A stretch of DNA of 64,000 nucleotides from Botrytis cinerea B05.10 (Eukaryota; Ascomycota; Leotiomycetes; Helotiales; Sclerotiniaceae). The DNA is taken from positions 1,798,001 to 1,862,000 of the forward strand of contig NC_037317.1 in the NCBI RefSeq assembly GCF_000143535.2, written 5' to 3'. The position numbers and the translations under genes are program-made. Each line of letters starts with the position of its first letter. The stretch's first letter is position 1. The notes under the pieces were generated by a model, which worked only from the letters and a program-made list of their open reading frames with translations, made no database searches and was not told the DNA's origin. Of this stretch, positions 35,835 to 47,954 are shown in pieces.

Positions 35835-36233
35835 TTACTCCTGCCAACCCCTAGAACTCTCGCTACCGTACCCCATCTGCTTCCTCCTCGCCTCTTTATC
35901 CCTTTCCTGCTTTCCTCTCTCATGGTCTCTGGATTCGTAAAGGTTCCGCTCCTCATTCTCGGGGCAATCACTAGTATCGTATCCACCATGATGGCTCTCA
36001 TCTTTATTATCAGTGCTGTTATTTTCATAAAAGCTGTGACGATTGGCATCTGTACCATTAGTACTAAGATCGCTTCTTTTTTCACCACCACTAGTACCCG
36101 CCGTTGCGTGCCTCATGTTCTCCTTGGATTTTGCTGCCTGCTGTACTGATTCATTCGAACCCTTGTGTTTCTTCGTGGTTGAAGTCGGTGAATGCAGATT
36201 TTTGTCTTTTCTTGAGCTCCAAAAAAATCTCAT
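35835..36233 (-). CDS. Small hydrophilic hypothetical protein
   Basis: One exon of 132 codons from an ATG at 36233 to a TAA. It starts MRFFWSSRKDKNLHSP and continues as a strongly hydrophilic, Ser/Lys/Glu/Asp/His-rich chain with no hydrophobic core, ending in GYGSESSRGWQE. Amino-acid use is balanced and not driven by a DNA repeat, which supports coding. It looks intrinsically disordered. No signal peptide, zinc ligand or catalytic motif is visible and I recognise no family. It stands alone in a gene-poor stretch. A short extra 3' exon is possible because the region just past the stop is again open. Confidence 0.45.
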   Translation of the reverse strand: MRFFWSSRKDKNLHSPTSTTKKHKGSNESVQQAAKSKENMRHATAGTSGGEKRSDLSTNGTDANRHSFYENNSTDNKDESHHGGYDTSDCPENEERNLYESRDHERGKQERDKEARRKQMGYGSESSRGWQE

Positions 36234-38617
36234 GTTCTTTGATTTCCTTGGGTAGTAGGGGGTAGAGGGTAAGGGGAGGCGAGGGCCGATGGTCGAAATT
36301 TTGTAGTGTGGGGATATGGATGTAGAGAGTGAAGCAAAGCTGAAGACGGTGTGATGGCACTATATTTTCAAGAAATTGTAGAAGAACGGGCCGACTGATG
36401 TAAATATGGCATTGATGTATGATCTATCAAGGAGTTTCGATTGCAGATGTCGTATTGAACCAAACCGGCACCGGACTGCGATAGGATTGGGGACAGTGTT
36501 CGTGTTGCGTGGAATGCTGCACTGCGATTTTTCTGATAAATTCAGTTCTCTGCTCCATCGAAAACACAGGGAAAAGAAGCTTACTTAACGAAAAGGTGCT
36601 CGTTGAATAGACGCTGGTAAAGAATGAAATTATGAAGGAAGTGGAACATGGACTAACATGAATAGACAAATGGACAAAACTTACGCCATGATATGAGTCC
36701 ACGATCAGCGAATCAGTTATATGAGTTTTGCGACTCAATTTTGCTGGCCTCATAGTCAAAGTCTATTTCATTGAGATGATTCCTATAGTTCAAAATCTGT
36801 ATGTTGGATTGTTCATGATTAAATTGACAATCCAAAGATCAAGGGTTTATCCATTCCCACCGGTAGTTAATTCGGACATGAGAATTTTATTTCCAGCCCA
36901 GGTAGTGCTAACAACCAAGTAGAAAACCAATGTCCTCTTTCAGAGCTAATAGTTTCAGCCTTTCATCGGATGTGGGTATGAGAATGTGTCGACTGGGCAT
37001 CATGAGCCCTTCATATGATATCGCCAGGGTCTTGTGTAGATACAACCCTAATGACAGCACCTCTAATGATGCGGCAGCAGCAGTTTCGATATCATTGCGC
37101 TTAAGAGTCGCGAATTATCCCCTAAAAGACAACTCGAATGGTTGATGATGCGAAAGAAACAATCTCATCGATGGGCCAGAAAGAAATCTGAATAGATGGC
37201 CACAAGAGGTTTATATCGGCAGGACCATGCCGCTTTGGAGACGCCTGTCCATGGCAAGTTCTGCCAATTTTCTCTGCAAAATGGGGTACTCTAAAGCAAG
37301 AAGAATCACACAATGAAAAACTTAAAATGCGAATTATCATGCCGCCAATTAAGTCTAGCACCCATCCATCGAATTGTGAAGCTTCGGTAGGAAGACATGA
37401 ATAAGTTATAGCGCTGGCTGAACATGAGATTCGTCTTGAAATGATTGTGGTCACACCACCATGTCTTATATATCACTAAATTCGTGCAAACAAAAGAGAA
37501 TGGCTGGTAAGAATATGTTGAGGTTGTTGATTTAAAGACATACTAGACAACATTCGACTGGATTAAAGTTATTACTTTAAGCTTCAGAAAGGCCACTCCC
37601 CTAAAACTTTCTAGCAGTGCCATCTTCTGTTCTTTACAAGAATATTGTTACCACTTGGAACCGAGATGTATAATGAAATATCTTATCGCCTGCATGGAAA
37701 AGGCAGATACCGCCATTGATAGCTGAGACTAGCATACAAATACCAAAAGAAAGGCGTATCAAAATAGAAATCTAATTACCTTCAAGACGACAAATCACAA
37801 GTACGGGCATGATCCGAGCAACGACAATTCAATAGTGGACAGCGGGCGGGACGGGACTTGTTGAGCCATTATCTGTGCCTTCTCTGCCAGAACAAGACTC
37901 TGGATCTCTCTGAGTGGATAGAAATCGTGCAATCGTTGATAGAGTTAGACACTAGCTTGCAGATTATTGGAAGTGTTGAACCTCCTTGAGATATCAGCAA
38001 AGAGTTGCAAAGAGTTGTGCTCACACATGACTGTATGCTGAGAGATCGGTGTAGGCTGGTAAACCCAAAAATTGGTCGTGATTGCAATGAACTTGGCAAT
38101 GCAGCATTCTTCTGCTATGTTCCCAACCACTTTGTGTTTTAGACTTCATAGTATTGCCAAAGGAAGTGTACATCAATTCTTCATGAAAAGACCTGAGGAA
38201 GGGTGCACTTATCAAGCATTGCAAGCTATTGCAAGCCATTGGATACGGCCATCGATCCAGATCCAATGATCAACGGCCTTGGAGCTGAGAAATTCACACA
38301 TCCAATCAAGATAACAGCTGCAGAACCACTCGCAAAGCGGAGAAAAATGGGTGGCTCTCTTGATTTCTCCCCTCTCCGGAGTCCGTAATAGCAATACTAG
38401 TTTGCCTGTACATACACCATCGTACACAGGTTCTTACTAAGTATTTCGTACATTGACCGTTAAGAAGGGGAAAAGCTAAATAAAGAATTGACTCGTAACT
38501 GGCGCGCAAATCGCTGAAGAAGGAATTTTAAAGAAGAATGCGCGCGCGTTTGAGAATGAAGTGAGAATTCGTACAGCGCTTTTCGAGTGTCTTCTTTTAT
38601 ATATATATATATATATA

Positions 38618-38664
<47 letters not shown>

Positions 38665-38942
38665 AAAACTGCCTCAAATGATACACCATTCCTATCAATA
38701 TAATCAATCAAAAAGCAAAGGTATAAAAAGTGATCGTCGATGAATTATCATAAAATTTCCTCAAAAAACAACAAAAGATACGAGGCACAGCAGCTTTTTG
38801 ACCCTTGCATGAAGACGTCGCTTGGGGGCTAGGCCAGTACACTTTCTCGTAGGATTATCGTAGGATCAACAACTTCACTTGGACACTTTCATTTATTCGA
38901 CTCTCTTTCCTCCGATCTTGGTCGAAATATGAGTGAACCATC
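36234..38942. other. Intergenic region left of the carboxypeptidase gene
   Basis: No gene identified. Short frames at 36930-37145 and 38500-38740 lack recognisable content. The last 200 bases are the carboxypeptidase promoter and leader. Confidence 0.35.
38598..38661. repeat. Adjacent TA and TC dinucleotide microsatellites
   Basis: About 10 TA units (38598-38619) run straight into about 21 TC units (38620-38661), ending roughly 280 bp before the carboxypeptidase start codon. The CT tract could act as a GAGA-like promoter element. Confidence 0.85.
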
Positions 38943-41183
38943 ATGCGTTACTTCTTCTTTCTTTCGGTGCTTCTGCCCCTCACATTCGCTCAATATCCAC
39001 CTATTTCCAACCTCACTAGAATAACTTCCCCAGTCGATGGGAACATCACCATCTCTTACAAAACACCACCAACAGGCACCTGCCAAACCGTTTTCGATTC
39101 TCAAGAACAATATACAGGTTGGGTTAACATACCGGGCAGTTATGCGACGAACACGTTCTTTTGGTTTATCTCTGCGAGAGATCCTACAGATCAACTTACT
39201 ATATGGTTAAATGGAGGGCCAGGCTCCAGCTCGATGATTGGACTTTTCAATGAAAACGGTCCTTGTGAGGTTATTGAAGTAGCACAGGGGAAGTTTGCGA
39301 CGGAAGCTAGGGATTGGGGCTGGGATAGAGCTTCTAATATGCTATATATTGATCAGGTATGCAGCATCTTGAGTTTGCTCCCCTGTCTGATGGTTCTTTC
39401 AATGCGCACTTCTCGAGATTGTCTTGTACCAATCGAGATACTCGATCTCATTAGGAACACATGGAAATCCGTTACAGTTTGCTAGGGTTTGCACTCTCAG
39501 CTGTCTACGAGAGTGTTGACCAAATGCCACTGTTCTGCTCATGAACGCGCCACACCCACTTCCACAAGCTGACGTATCCATCTGTAGCCCAACCAGGTTG
39601 GATTCTCATATGACACACCTACTAATTGCTCTCTCGACCTTCTTACGTCTGATTTATATACTCCACAGCAGACTCTCCCAGACTCGCAGCCTGCGGATAC
39701 ATTTTTAAATGGAACATTTAGCTCACTGAACGTTAATAACACGGCCAATACTACCGAGATAGCAGGAATGGCTATATGGCACATGCTTCAAGGATTTCTT
39801 GGTGCCTTTCCACAATATGCTCCAAACAACAGTTCTGCTATGAACATTCACTTGTTCGCAGAGAGTTATGGTGGAAAATATGGCCCAGCTTTCGCAACCC
39901 TTTGGGAAGAGCAGAACGAGAAACGTGCAAACGGCACGTTGTCTCAAAACACAACCATTGACATTAAACTCAAATCGCTTGGAATAGTCAATGGTTGTGT
40001 GGATGACTTAATTCAAGCCCCTTATTATCCTAATTTCGCAGTCAATAATACCTTTGGTCTTAGTGCTATCAATCCCACAAGGGCAAAATTGGCGACTGCC
40101 AACTTTTACGCTTCTGGTGGCTGCAAGGACCTAATTACACAATGTCGAGCCGCCGTGCAAAGCCAGGACCCTACAAATGAGGGCAATGTGTCAAGTGTTA
40201 ACAGCGCTTGTTCCAATGCATACAACAGTTGTTTAACGAACGTACTGGAACCATATTATGACGCTGGAAGAAGTGTATACGATATTTCTCATAATCTGCC
40301 TGATTCATTTCCACCCAGTACATACCTCGAGTACCTCAATACCGCTGCTTTTCAATCTGCTATTGGTTCACCAGTCAACTACACTGAGACAAATCTTCAA
40401 GTTGTTGCTGCTTTCACATCCACTGGAGACTACGAGCGTAAATCTTACATACCCGAAATAGCTGCGCTCGTAAATTCTGGTATTCATGTTGGGTTGATGT
40501 ATGGTGATAGGGATTATATTTGTAATTGGCTCGGTGGAGAAGCTATATCTTTAGCCGTTGCAGAACAGGTTTCATCTGAATATGCCTCGAAGTTTCCAGC
40601 CGCGGGCTACGCTCCTATCATAACTAATACTTCTTACATTGGTGGTGTTGTGAGGCAATTTGGCAATCTCTCCTTCAGTCGTATATACGACGCAGGTCAC
40701 AGTATCCCGGCCTACCAACCCGAGACCGCTTTCCAAGTTTTTGCCCGGATCATAATGGGCACCTCTCTCTCGACCGGAGAAACCATCAATTCATCGGTTT
40801 ACAATACCACTGGTCCCCTGAATGCCACACATACCACAAGTCTCCCATCATCCCCAACAAATACATGCTACCTCCGTAATATCCCCGGAACATGTACGGA
40901 AGATGAACGGCAGATGATCATCGCCGGGAAGGGGGCGATTGTCGATGGAGTACTTTATAGTGATTCCTCGGATTACAGTGCTCATACTAGTACTATAACA
41001 ACAACAGGTTCTGGAAGTGCTAAGTCTGCCTCAGTTACTACCACTACAGAAATCCTTACAGGTCTTTTCACTGCTACTGCAACTCCTAGTCCTAGCAAAT
41101 CTTTTGCGATTCCTGTAGCAAGATTGGATTTCGGGATTTTGTCGCTATTCAGCGCATTAGGATTCTTTTCTATCTTCATCTGA
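38943..41183 (+). CDS. Secreted serine carboxypeptidase (family S10), probably GPI-anchored
   Basis: Exons 38943-39356 and 39588-41183, with a 231-bp intron, give about 669 residues. The splice restores the family stretch YIDQ|PNQVGFSYDTP. A signal peptide covers the first 16 residues (MRYFFFLSVLLPLTFA). The oxyanion-region motif WLNGGPGSSSMIGLF is intact. The catalytic triad is Ser231 in AESYGGKY, Asp447 in YGDRDYICNW and His509 in YDAGHSIPAYQ. The C-terminal 130 residues are Ser/Thr-rich and end in a hydrophobic segment (FGILSLFSALGFFSIFI), the pattern of a GPI-anchor signal. Many N-x-S/T sites suggest heavy glycosylation. It should cleave C-terminal residues from peptides at the cell surface or outside the cell at acidic pH. 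Exact specificity is not readable. Confidence 0.94.
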
Positions 41184-41605
41184 GCATTATATACATGTAT
41201 GCGAACAGATTTTTAATATTTCTGTCGTCTTTTCGAGACGAACACACTATACCATACTCCCGGAAAACATTCATGGCCAGAAAACTCTGGAATACACAAC
41301 AACTATACTCGACATTAGCGGCATGGAAATCAGCATGGAAAATGGGCATTCGAAACTGGCGCAAAAATTGAAGGCGCAATATCTCCGATCGTATCAGATC
41401 ATAGCAGTGATCAACTTGGCTAAACTCTCGAGATGGCGTTATTATGGCGTTGCAGCACTCTTACATCTACATCTACAGACGATATACATTTTCACTTCTT
41501 GGACCAAGTTCATCCAGTCACATGCATGTATGTTCAACTGGTCACTTCTACGTATATCCAATTGTTCCTGTTCTGTCGTTGTACGTACTACGGTTTGACG
41601 GATTG

Positions 41606-41639
<34 letters not shown>

Positions 41640-43227
41640 GTTACGAAAAGAAAGAAGTGAAGGAACAACAGAATTGGTTCCTATTTTTTCATCTGCTGGA
41701 CGTGGAGGGCTTCTTGATCTGTTTGCTGCTCGGGAAATATTATATCTCACATTCTATGTTTACATCAGCGTGGGTGATGGATAACGGCTAAGTAAGCAAC
41801 CGAATGATTAACTAGTGAAAGCAATCTGGGTGAATGGTTGGATGGGACGGAATGGATTGGGATGGTCAAATGCATTATACCCTATGTATGCGTATCATAT
41901 TTTCTTTTGGGAGAAAGGGGGAAAGGAGGATTTCATGGCGTTTACTTCTCTTCTCTTTTCTGGGTTCGTCTTGGGGAATGGGGCTCTCTCTGGGAACATG
42001 AGGTGTGCAAATGGATATTTGATGGGGGGATGGAGATAATGGCGCAAGGCAATGCAGTGCAGTTCAGCGAGGCGAGGCGAGGGAAGGAAGACGGGGGATA
42101 CGAGAGAAAGAGAGAGAGAAAAAGAAAAGGAAAAAATCCAATTAATGATGAGGATAAGGTGATGTGATGAATGGATGGATGGATGGATGAATAGGTAGCA
42201 GTCTGAGTTGAGTCGAATACCTAACCAACCTGTCTACTTACCTATCTATCTACCTATAATGGAACGAAATGAAATTAGCATGCACGCACGCACATAGATA
42301 GATAAAAGTTTAATACATATATTTCAGACAAACTCACACTCACAGTATATTATGATTCTGATCTGGACTGTTATCTGGAGACTTGGATTGGAGTCTGTCG
42401 TCTGCTTGCCTGCTTGTCTTTCCGATGGTCTAGGCTAGCTAGCCTAAGCCATCTAATCTAATATAACCTCAGATCATTTCATATCACAGCATATCGAATC
42501 GAAAAGTCGACAAGATTTGCTCACCGTTGTAATATAATATACCCACTACGATAGATAGTATGCGCGTGACTGTTTGTATGTATTGTATTGTATTGTATTG
42601 TATCTCTTCTCTTCTCCTCTGTCCTCTCATCTCGATACCTCTCTTCTCTTCCATGCCCTGCCCCAGTAGAATCTCAACAGCCATGCATCTATCTATCTAT
42701 GCATTTCCTCATCCATTCATCTGGTATCTCACCTCCTGCTCCCTGCCGCACCAACACATATCTCCAATCCCGATAACTCTATGCACTTCATTAACAAATC
42801 CCTACCACAGACTTTAAGAGAATAACGGGATCATAGATACTGTGAAAACAGAACATGCTGACTTCAATTCTATGGCTCGTAATGAATTGTAAATTCACCC
42901 ATCCAGATCCTACAAAAAAAAAACGCCATGGTGATAGATAGGGTATCAAAATCCGATGAGAGCGAGCAAATAAGAAAAGAATCCCAGGCCATATGTCCCC
43001 CCTTGCAATGCACAAGACTATCCCATCCCATCCCATTTTATTCCAACCCAGTCCAAAATTTCGCCATATTCTATTTTGCTTGCTATGCCAATGTGTGCAA
43101 ATAGAGGAATAGGACCAGCCAAATCGTAATCATGACTTCCCCAAGACGCCTCATAATTATTATACAACCCATTTCAAAAAAAGCTTTTGAGTATGTATGA
43201 GAGTCAAGAAAAACATACTCAAATATC
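41184..43227. other. Convergent intergenic region, 2 kb
   Basis: Both flanking genes end here. It contains a 32-base A run (41606-41637), GGAT repeats (42171-42189), GATA/TATC words around 42240-42305, and TATTG pentamers (42577-42602). No credible gene. Confidence 0.4.
41606..41637. repeat. Homopolymer run of 32 A
   Basis: An uninterrupted A tract about 420 bp past the carboxypeptidase stop. It could be a retrotransposed tail, but no element or target duplication is visible beside it. Confidence 0.8.
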
Positions 43228-46200
43228 TCAGACACCGAAAAGAAAGGCCAGCTGCTTCTCATCAAGTCTCCCTACGCTTTTCATAGCACCTTCGTCAAGT
43301 GCGGACTCTACCAAGCTCTTCTTTTGGCGTTGCAACTCCATAATACGATCTTCAACTGTTTCTTGTACCAAAATGCGATGAACCTGAACTGTTTTCATCT
43401 GACCAATTCGATAAGCACGATCGACTGCTTGCATTTCAATGAATGGATTCCAGAATGGGTCAAGGATAATAACTCGAGATGCCGCGGTCAGGTTTAGCCC
43501 CGCATTACCGGCCTTGAGAGAAATGAGCATGATGTTGCAATCCGGTTTGTCTTGGAACCGCTTGATTGCCTCGTCTCGACGTTTGGAATTGATACTTCCA
43601 TCGTAGCGCTCGCATTTCCAACCCTTTTCTCCAATAGGTACCTGGAGGAGATCGAGAAATGTTACAAACTGACTGAAGATAATTGTCTTTTCGCCTTCAT
43701 TTTGGAATTTCTCAAGAAGTTCGACGCATTTATCAGTTTTTCCAGACGATTGCCAATTCTTTCGGAGATATCTCATGTACTTCCTGTGGCCTGCAATAGA
43801 TCTAGAAGCCTCTTTCTTCATCATGGCAATTGAAAGATGTTGCTTCCGCTTTTCCACCTCCTTCCCTTTACCCTTATTCTTTTTCGCCTTTGTCTTAGAT
43901 TTGGACTTCCATGTTGACTTTGATTTCGACTTGGATTTAGAAACCTTCGATTCTGAATCAATTTCATCGTCACCTTGCTCAGCTTCATCATCCTCAATCT
44001 CATCAGGGACTACGAAACCGTCTAAATTTCCATTTTCGTCAACATCATCAGATGTGGTATCAGAGTCAGATTCAGATTCGGTATCGCTGTTACTATCATC
44101 GCTACTTTCAACGGCATTGTCGATCATCTCTTCCCCCTTCACATCCGGTGATGGAATGTGTGCCTTTTTGAAGATTCTGTAGTCGATAAGATTCGCCATG
44201 TCAAGCTTTCCACGACAGCTTGGGCATTTAAGGGCCGTAGCGCCATCTTCATCGCCTCGCGCTGCCTGCTTGGCCTGCTCGGATAGCGCCATTAAACAAT
44301 CATGACAATTATCGTGTCCACAAGGGATGATGATACTGGGATTTGGAGTTGCATCGTAGCAGATATTACACTTAGAATGTTAGTCAAGACATGTCAGAAT
44401 ATATAACAATTAACTTACTTCGAACCCTCCATCTGCAGCAAGTAGTCTCGAGACAACATCTGGTTCAAGGGCCATTGCGCGATCAATCATCTGCTCCTCT
44501 GTGAGCTCTGCCGAACCCGCTGCGGCTTCTTCGAGATCAATAATCAGATGCGGATGGCAACAACATTGCCTAAGACGAAGTAGCAAGACAAGGATATTCG
44601 AGTAATTCTTTCCAACCGTTCCAGCCTTTCTGTACTTGTTGAATTGAAGTTGGGTCTTATCCTTAAGAGCTTGATAAAATTCCTGCTCATCTTTGCTAAA
44701 AATAACATGATCAACATGTTCAAATTTTGGTGGTAAGTTAATAATCGGTTTTCCATCAATTTGAGATTTCTTTGTCCGCCGGAGTAGAATGGCCTTTAAA
44801 ACACCTTGTAGGCGTTGCATGGTCTTTCTGAGATATTCTTCTGAGTGTGAACCTCCTTTTGAGAGACAGCCGAAATCCTATCATTGTTAACAAGACAGCC
44901 TCCTCTAGAAATAAGGTATACCGGATATACATACCTTTACAAAAGAAGTCCAACTGCTGTAAGGTCGAATACGCAGAAATTTAATCAACGAATAAAGCTC
45001 GGTAATGTTGTTCATCATCGGTGTGCCAGTGAGACAAAATCTAGTCAGCGCTGTTAATCTATAAGCCGAAGCGGCTGCTTTGGTGGTTTTGTTCTTGATG
45101 CATTGTGCTTCGTCGAGAATCACACGATAGAATCTGCTATTAGGACCCAAGAATGGAAAATCTTTGGCCATTTGTTTTGGATCATGATTAGTGATTCCGT
45201 TTCGTTTGGATTCTTCTTCGAATTTAACAAGTCGAGTATACTCCGCACCCAAAGTTCCGTAGGTTGTGAGGACTACATCGTATTCTCGGAGATCATCCCA
45301 CGTAGCTCTCTTGCTGTTTCCGTGAGCCATGTAGACACTTGGTTTATGCGTCGGCAATGTCTTCGAAGCTATTTCGCTATTCCATTGGCGAAGAAGGGCA
45401 ACAGGCGCAGCTATAAGTGTAGTCTAGATACTGTCAGAAGACGGCATTAAAAGATCATCAAAGAGAACATACCTTGCGCGCATGGTCGGTTGATGGCCGG
45501 GATAGAATGAGTGACAAAGTACTGATTGTCTTGCCTAGTCCCATGTCGTCTGCTAAAATACCGCCCTTGTTACTACCCTCCTCCATTTGTTTCAACCATG
45601 TCAAAGCAATTTTTTGGTGCTCATACTGATTACGAGTGTTACAAGTTAGCAATGAATCCTCAAAATATCTGATCGAAACGGGCTTCAACTAACCAATGGA
45701 TATCTCAATCCTTCAGGTGTTCCCTCTCGGTCTTCTAACGGAATCTCAATCTCGGCTTTGATATTCTCCAACAGGTCTTTAATCTCCTTTTCAGTTTTTC
45801 TGGGATCATTTATGACGTGTTCCATTCGTTCTGTCATCTGAGGGGTATACGCGAAGGGGGTAGGTAAGAAGCTAAGATTTGATTCGACGTCTGAAAAATT
45901 GCGTGCATTATTAATTGTACCTCGTAAGGAATTGAAATTAGTTGAACCCATACCATGTTCTGACAAAGAATCGATGCTGAAAGCTGAGCCTGGTCCATGC
46001 ATACTAGTTTGTGGATGTGAAGAATGCACACTTCCAGTTATCGATCCCGGGACAGTCAGAGGCATTGTGGAATTGGAATAATCAAAGAGGTATGCACCAG
46101 AGGGATTTGTGTCATTGTAAGACATGGCAGACGATGTGCCACTCATGGAGAAATCTTTATAGCCAGCGTTCATTCCATTGTAGGGAGCAAATAGTTGATC

Positions 46201-47954
46201 CTCTTCCCATGGGGTTGAATAACTATTCTGCTCTTCTACTCGGCTTTCATTATTCATTCCACCATCATAACTTCCTATCATCCAAGTCGAAGCATCACTG
46301 ATATTTCCACTTGGATTCTCCATTCCATTTGGAGACTTCTTTGCCCAATTAGATGAAGCAGGGTCCCCCTGTAAGCTGGTGTTTGTACGACCAACAGCAA
46401 TATCTCCCAAAACGCGGGTTTCCGACGAATAAATCGGACCTGGCTGACTATAATAGTTTGAAGTCTTCGAAACGGTGGCTTTCTGACGACCATTATCCTT
46501 GAAAGCGGAAGAGTCAATGATTTCAAGCGACGAATCACTAGCGGCGTCATCAATGTAGGCACCAGGCATAGAATTGGAGTTCATAGAAGTGAATGATTGT
46601 TCCCGATGCACACCTGTAGTACCATCAGAACCCCAGTCGACGAATCCTGGAGGCGAAGGTTGAGTATAAAACAATGTTCGTGGTTCGCCCTTGTCTGTGG
46701 TATCACCAGAACCCCAGCCAATAAATCCTGAAGGTGAAGGCTGAGTATGAGACGATGTTCGCGGTTCGGCTTTGAGACTAGAACTTGAACCCTTTTTCCA
46801 TGGAAGGCTTCTACTTGAGGAATCGCTATTGTGAGTGTCGCGAGTGTTTGGTATCACAGAGGATTTGGCAGCTTGAATGTTGCGAGAGGTAGAAGCTTGT
46901 GAGAGACCTCCTGAGTGCCCTCCATACATCCTATGGAAAGCAGAAGGCTTCGAGCTAGCCATTGGCGTGTTTGAGACCGGGATACTTGACTCTGCAAGAC
47001 TACTAGCAAACTCTGCATCTTTCCTCTCCCTCTGAAACTTTTGTTCTTCCTGCTTCTGACGTTCGGTAAAGGCGGGATCGAACATTACTATATCATCATC
47101 CCTAAGAGTTAGACAAATTAGCATATGCGTTATTTTCAAGTTTAGCATTGACGAAGGAACTATGGGAACCATTGTTGATGATAGAACGAGGGACAAACAT
47201 AGTGAGGTCAAAGTATCCATCACCATTTGCATTATAACCATACCCTGAGCTTCCCGAAGGAGTTGTTACACCTGTCGCAAAAGGACTCGGTGTTGTTCGC
47301 CGAGATTTGACTTCTTCGAAAGGGACAAACATGTCCAAGTGTTTGCTAAGAGTACGCTTTCGAGTAGGGAGGTCAGCTCGATGTGAGCCAGAACCAAACA
47401 TCGAGGCTCCAGAGCCAGGCGTCGAAGCTGTGGAGGATAATGATCCCGCTGGCTCGCCTTCTTCTTTGACTACAGGAAAGTTAATTTCGATAGTCAAATT
47501 TGAGTAGAGATCTTGAGAAGTATGAACAAAGTGTAGGAACTATCTCTTAACACTAGTAGAAGAAACACTGAAAGCTGATGAAGAAACGGAGTAAATCTGG
47601 TGTCCGTAGCCTTGTGTCCAAAGAAAATGAATCGGGATAAAACTAACATTGATAGCCAGCATTACTTCCTCGCGCGACCGTGCTATTCATTTTCGAACGA
47701 CCTATATCGGATGGGCGTGTGTAGGAGTTGTCATGAGAAGTAGAAGATGCTTGAGCGTGGGAGGAGGAAGCTTGAATGGCGGAAAGCTCCTTTCGGAGAA
47801 TGGCAATCTCAGCCTCGATTTCTGCTTTGCGGGCTGATTGATCTCCCGAAGAGTCGTTCAAGGAGACTAGATAAACTTGCTGAAGGGTTATTTCATCCGT
47901 CAGAGTTGCGATGGCCGCGAGAGAATCAGCAGGCGCCGAAGATTGCTGTGACAT
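43228..47954 (-). CDS. SNF2-family DNA translocase with RING finger (Uls1/Ris1-Rad5 group)
   Basis: Proposed exons on the minus strand: 47954-47648, 47469-47244, 47101-45694, 45625-45473, 45423-44935, 44877-44419 and 44370-43228, about 1394 residues. Every junction closes the frame, but the intron at 47243-47102 is uncertain because it removes coding-like sequence. The N-terminal 640 residues are Ser-rich and disordered with one duplicated 27-residue unit. The ATPase core follows: GGILADDMGLGKTIS (motif I), ILDEAQCIKN (II), LTGTPMMNN (III). A C3HC4 RING (CNIC...PCGHDNCHDC...CPSC) is inserted before the second lobe. An acidic/Lys-Ser-rich insert then separates the RING from TIIFSQFVTF and ILDPFWNP...QAVDRAYRIGQ (V-VI). 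This matches nuclear translocase/ubiquitin ligases that strip or modify DNA-bound, often SUMOylated proteins. The Uls1 assignment over Rad5/Rad16 rests on the lack of a HIRAN domain and is tentative. Confidence 0.92.
46615..46775 (-). repeat. 81-bp in-frame tandem duplication inside the SNF2 gene
   Basis: Two adjacent copies encode the unit EPRT-x3-TQPSP-x-GF-x2-WGS-x2-TT. They differ at several positions, so the duplication is not recent. It lies in the disordered N-terminal part, outside the ATPase core. Confidence 0.8.

Noticed and set aside
41606..41637. Poly-A run as the tail of a retrotransposed copy
   Set aside because: No element body, target-site duplication or processed gene copy is visible beside it.
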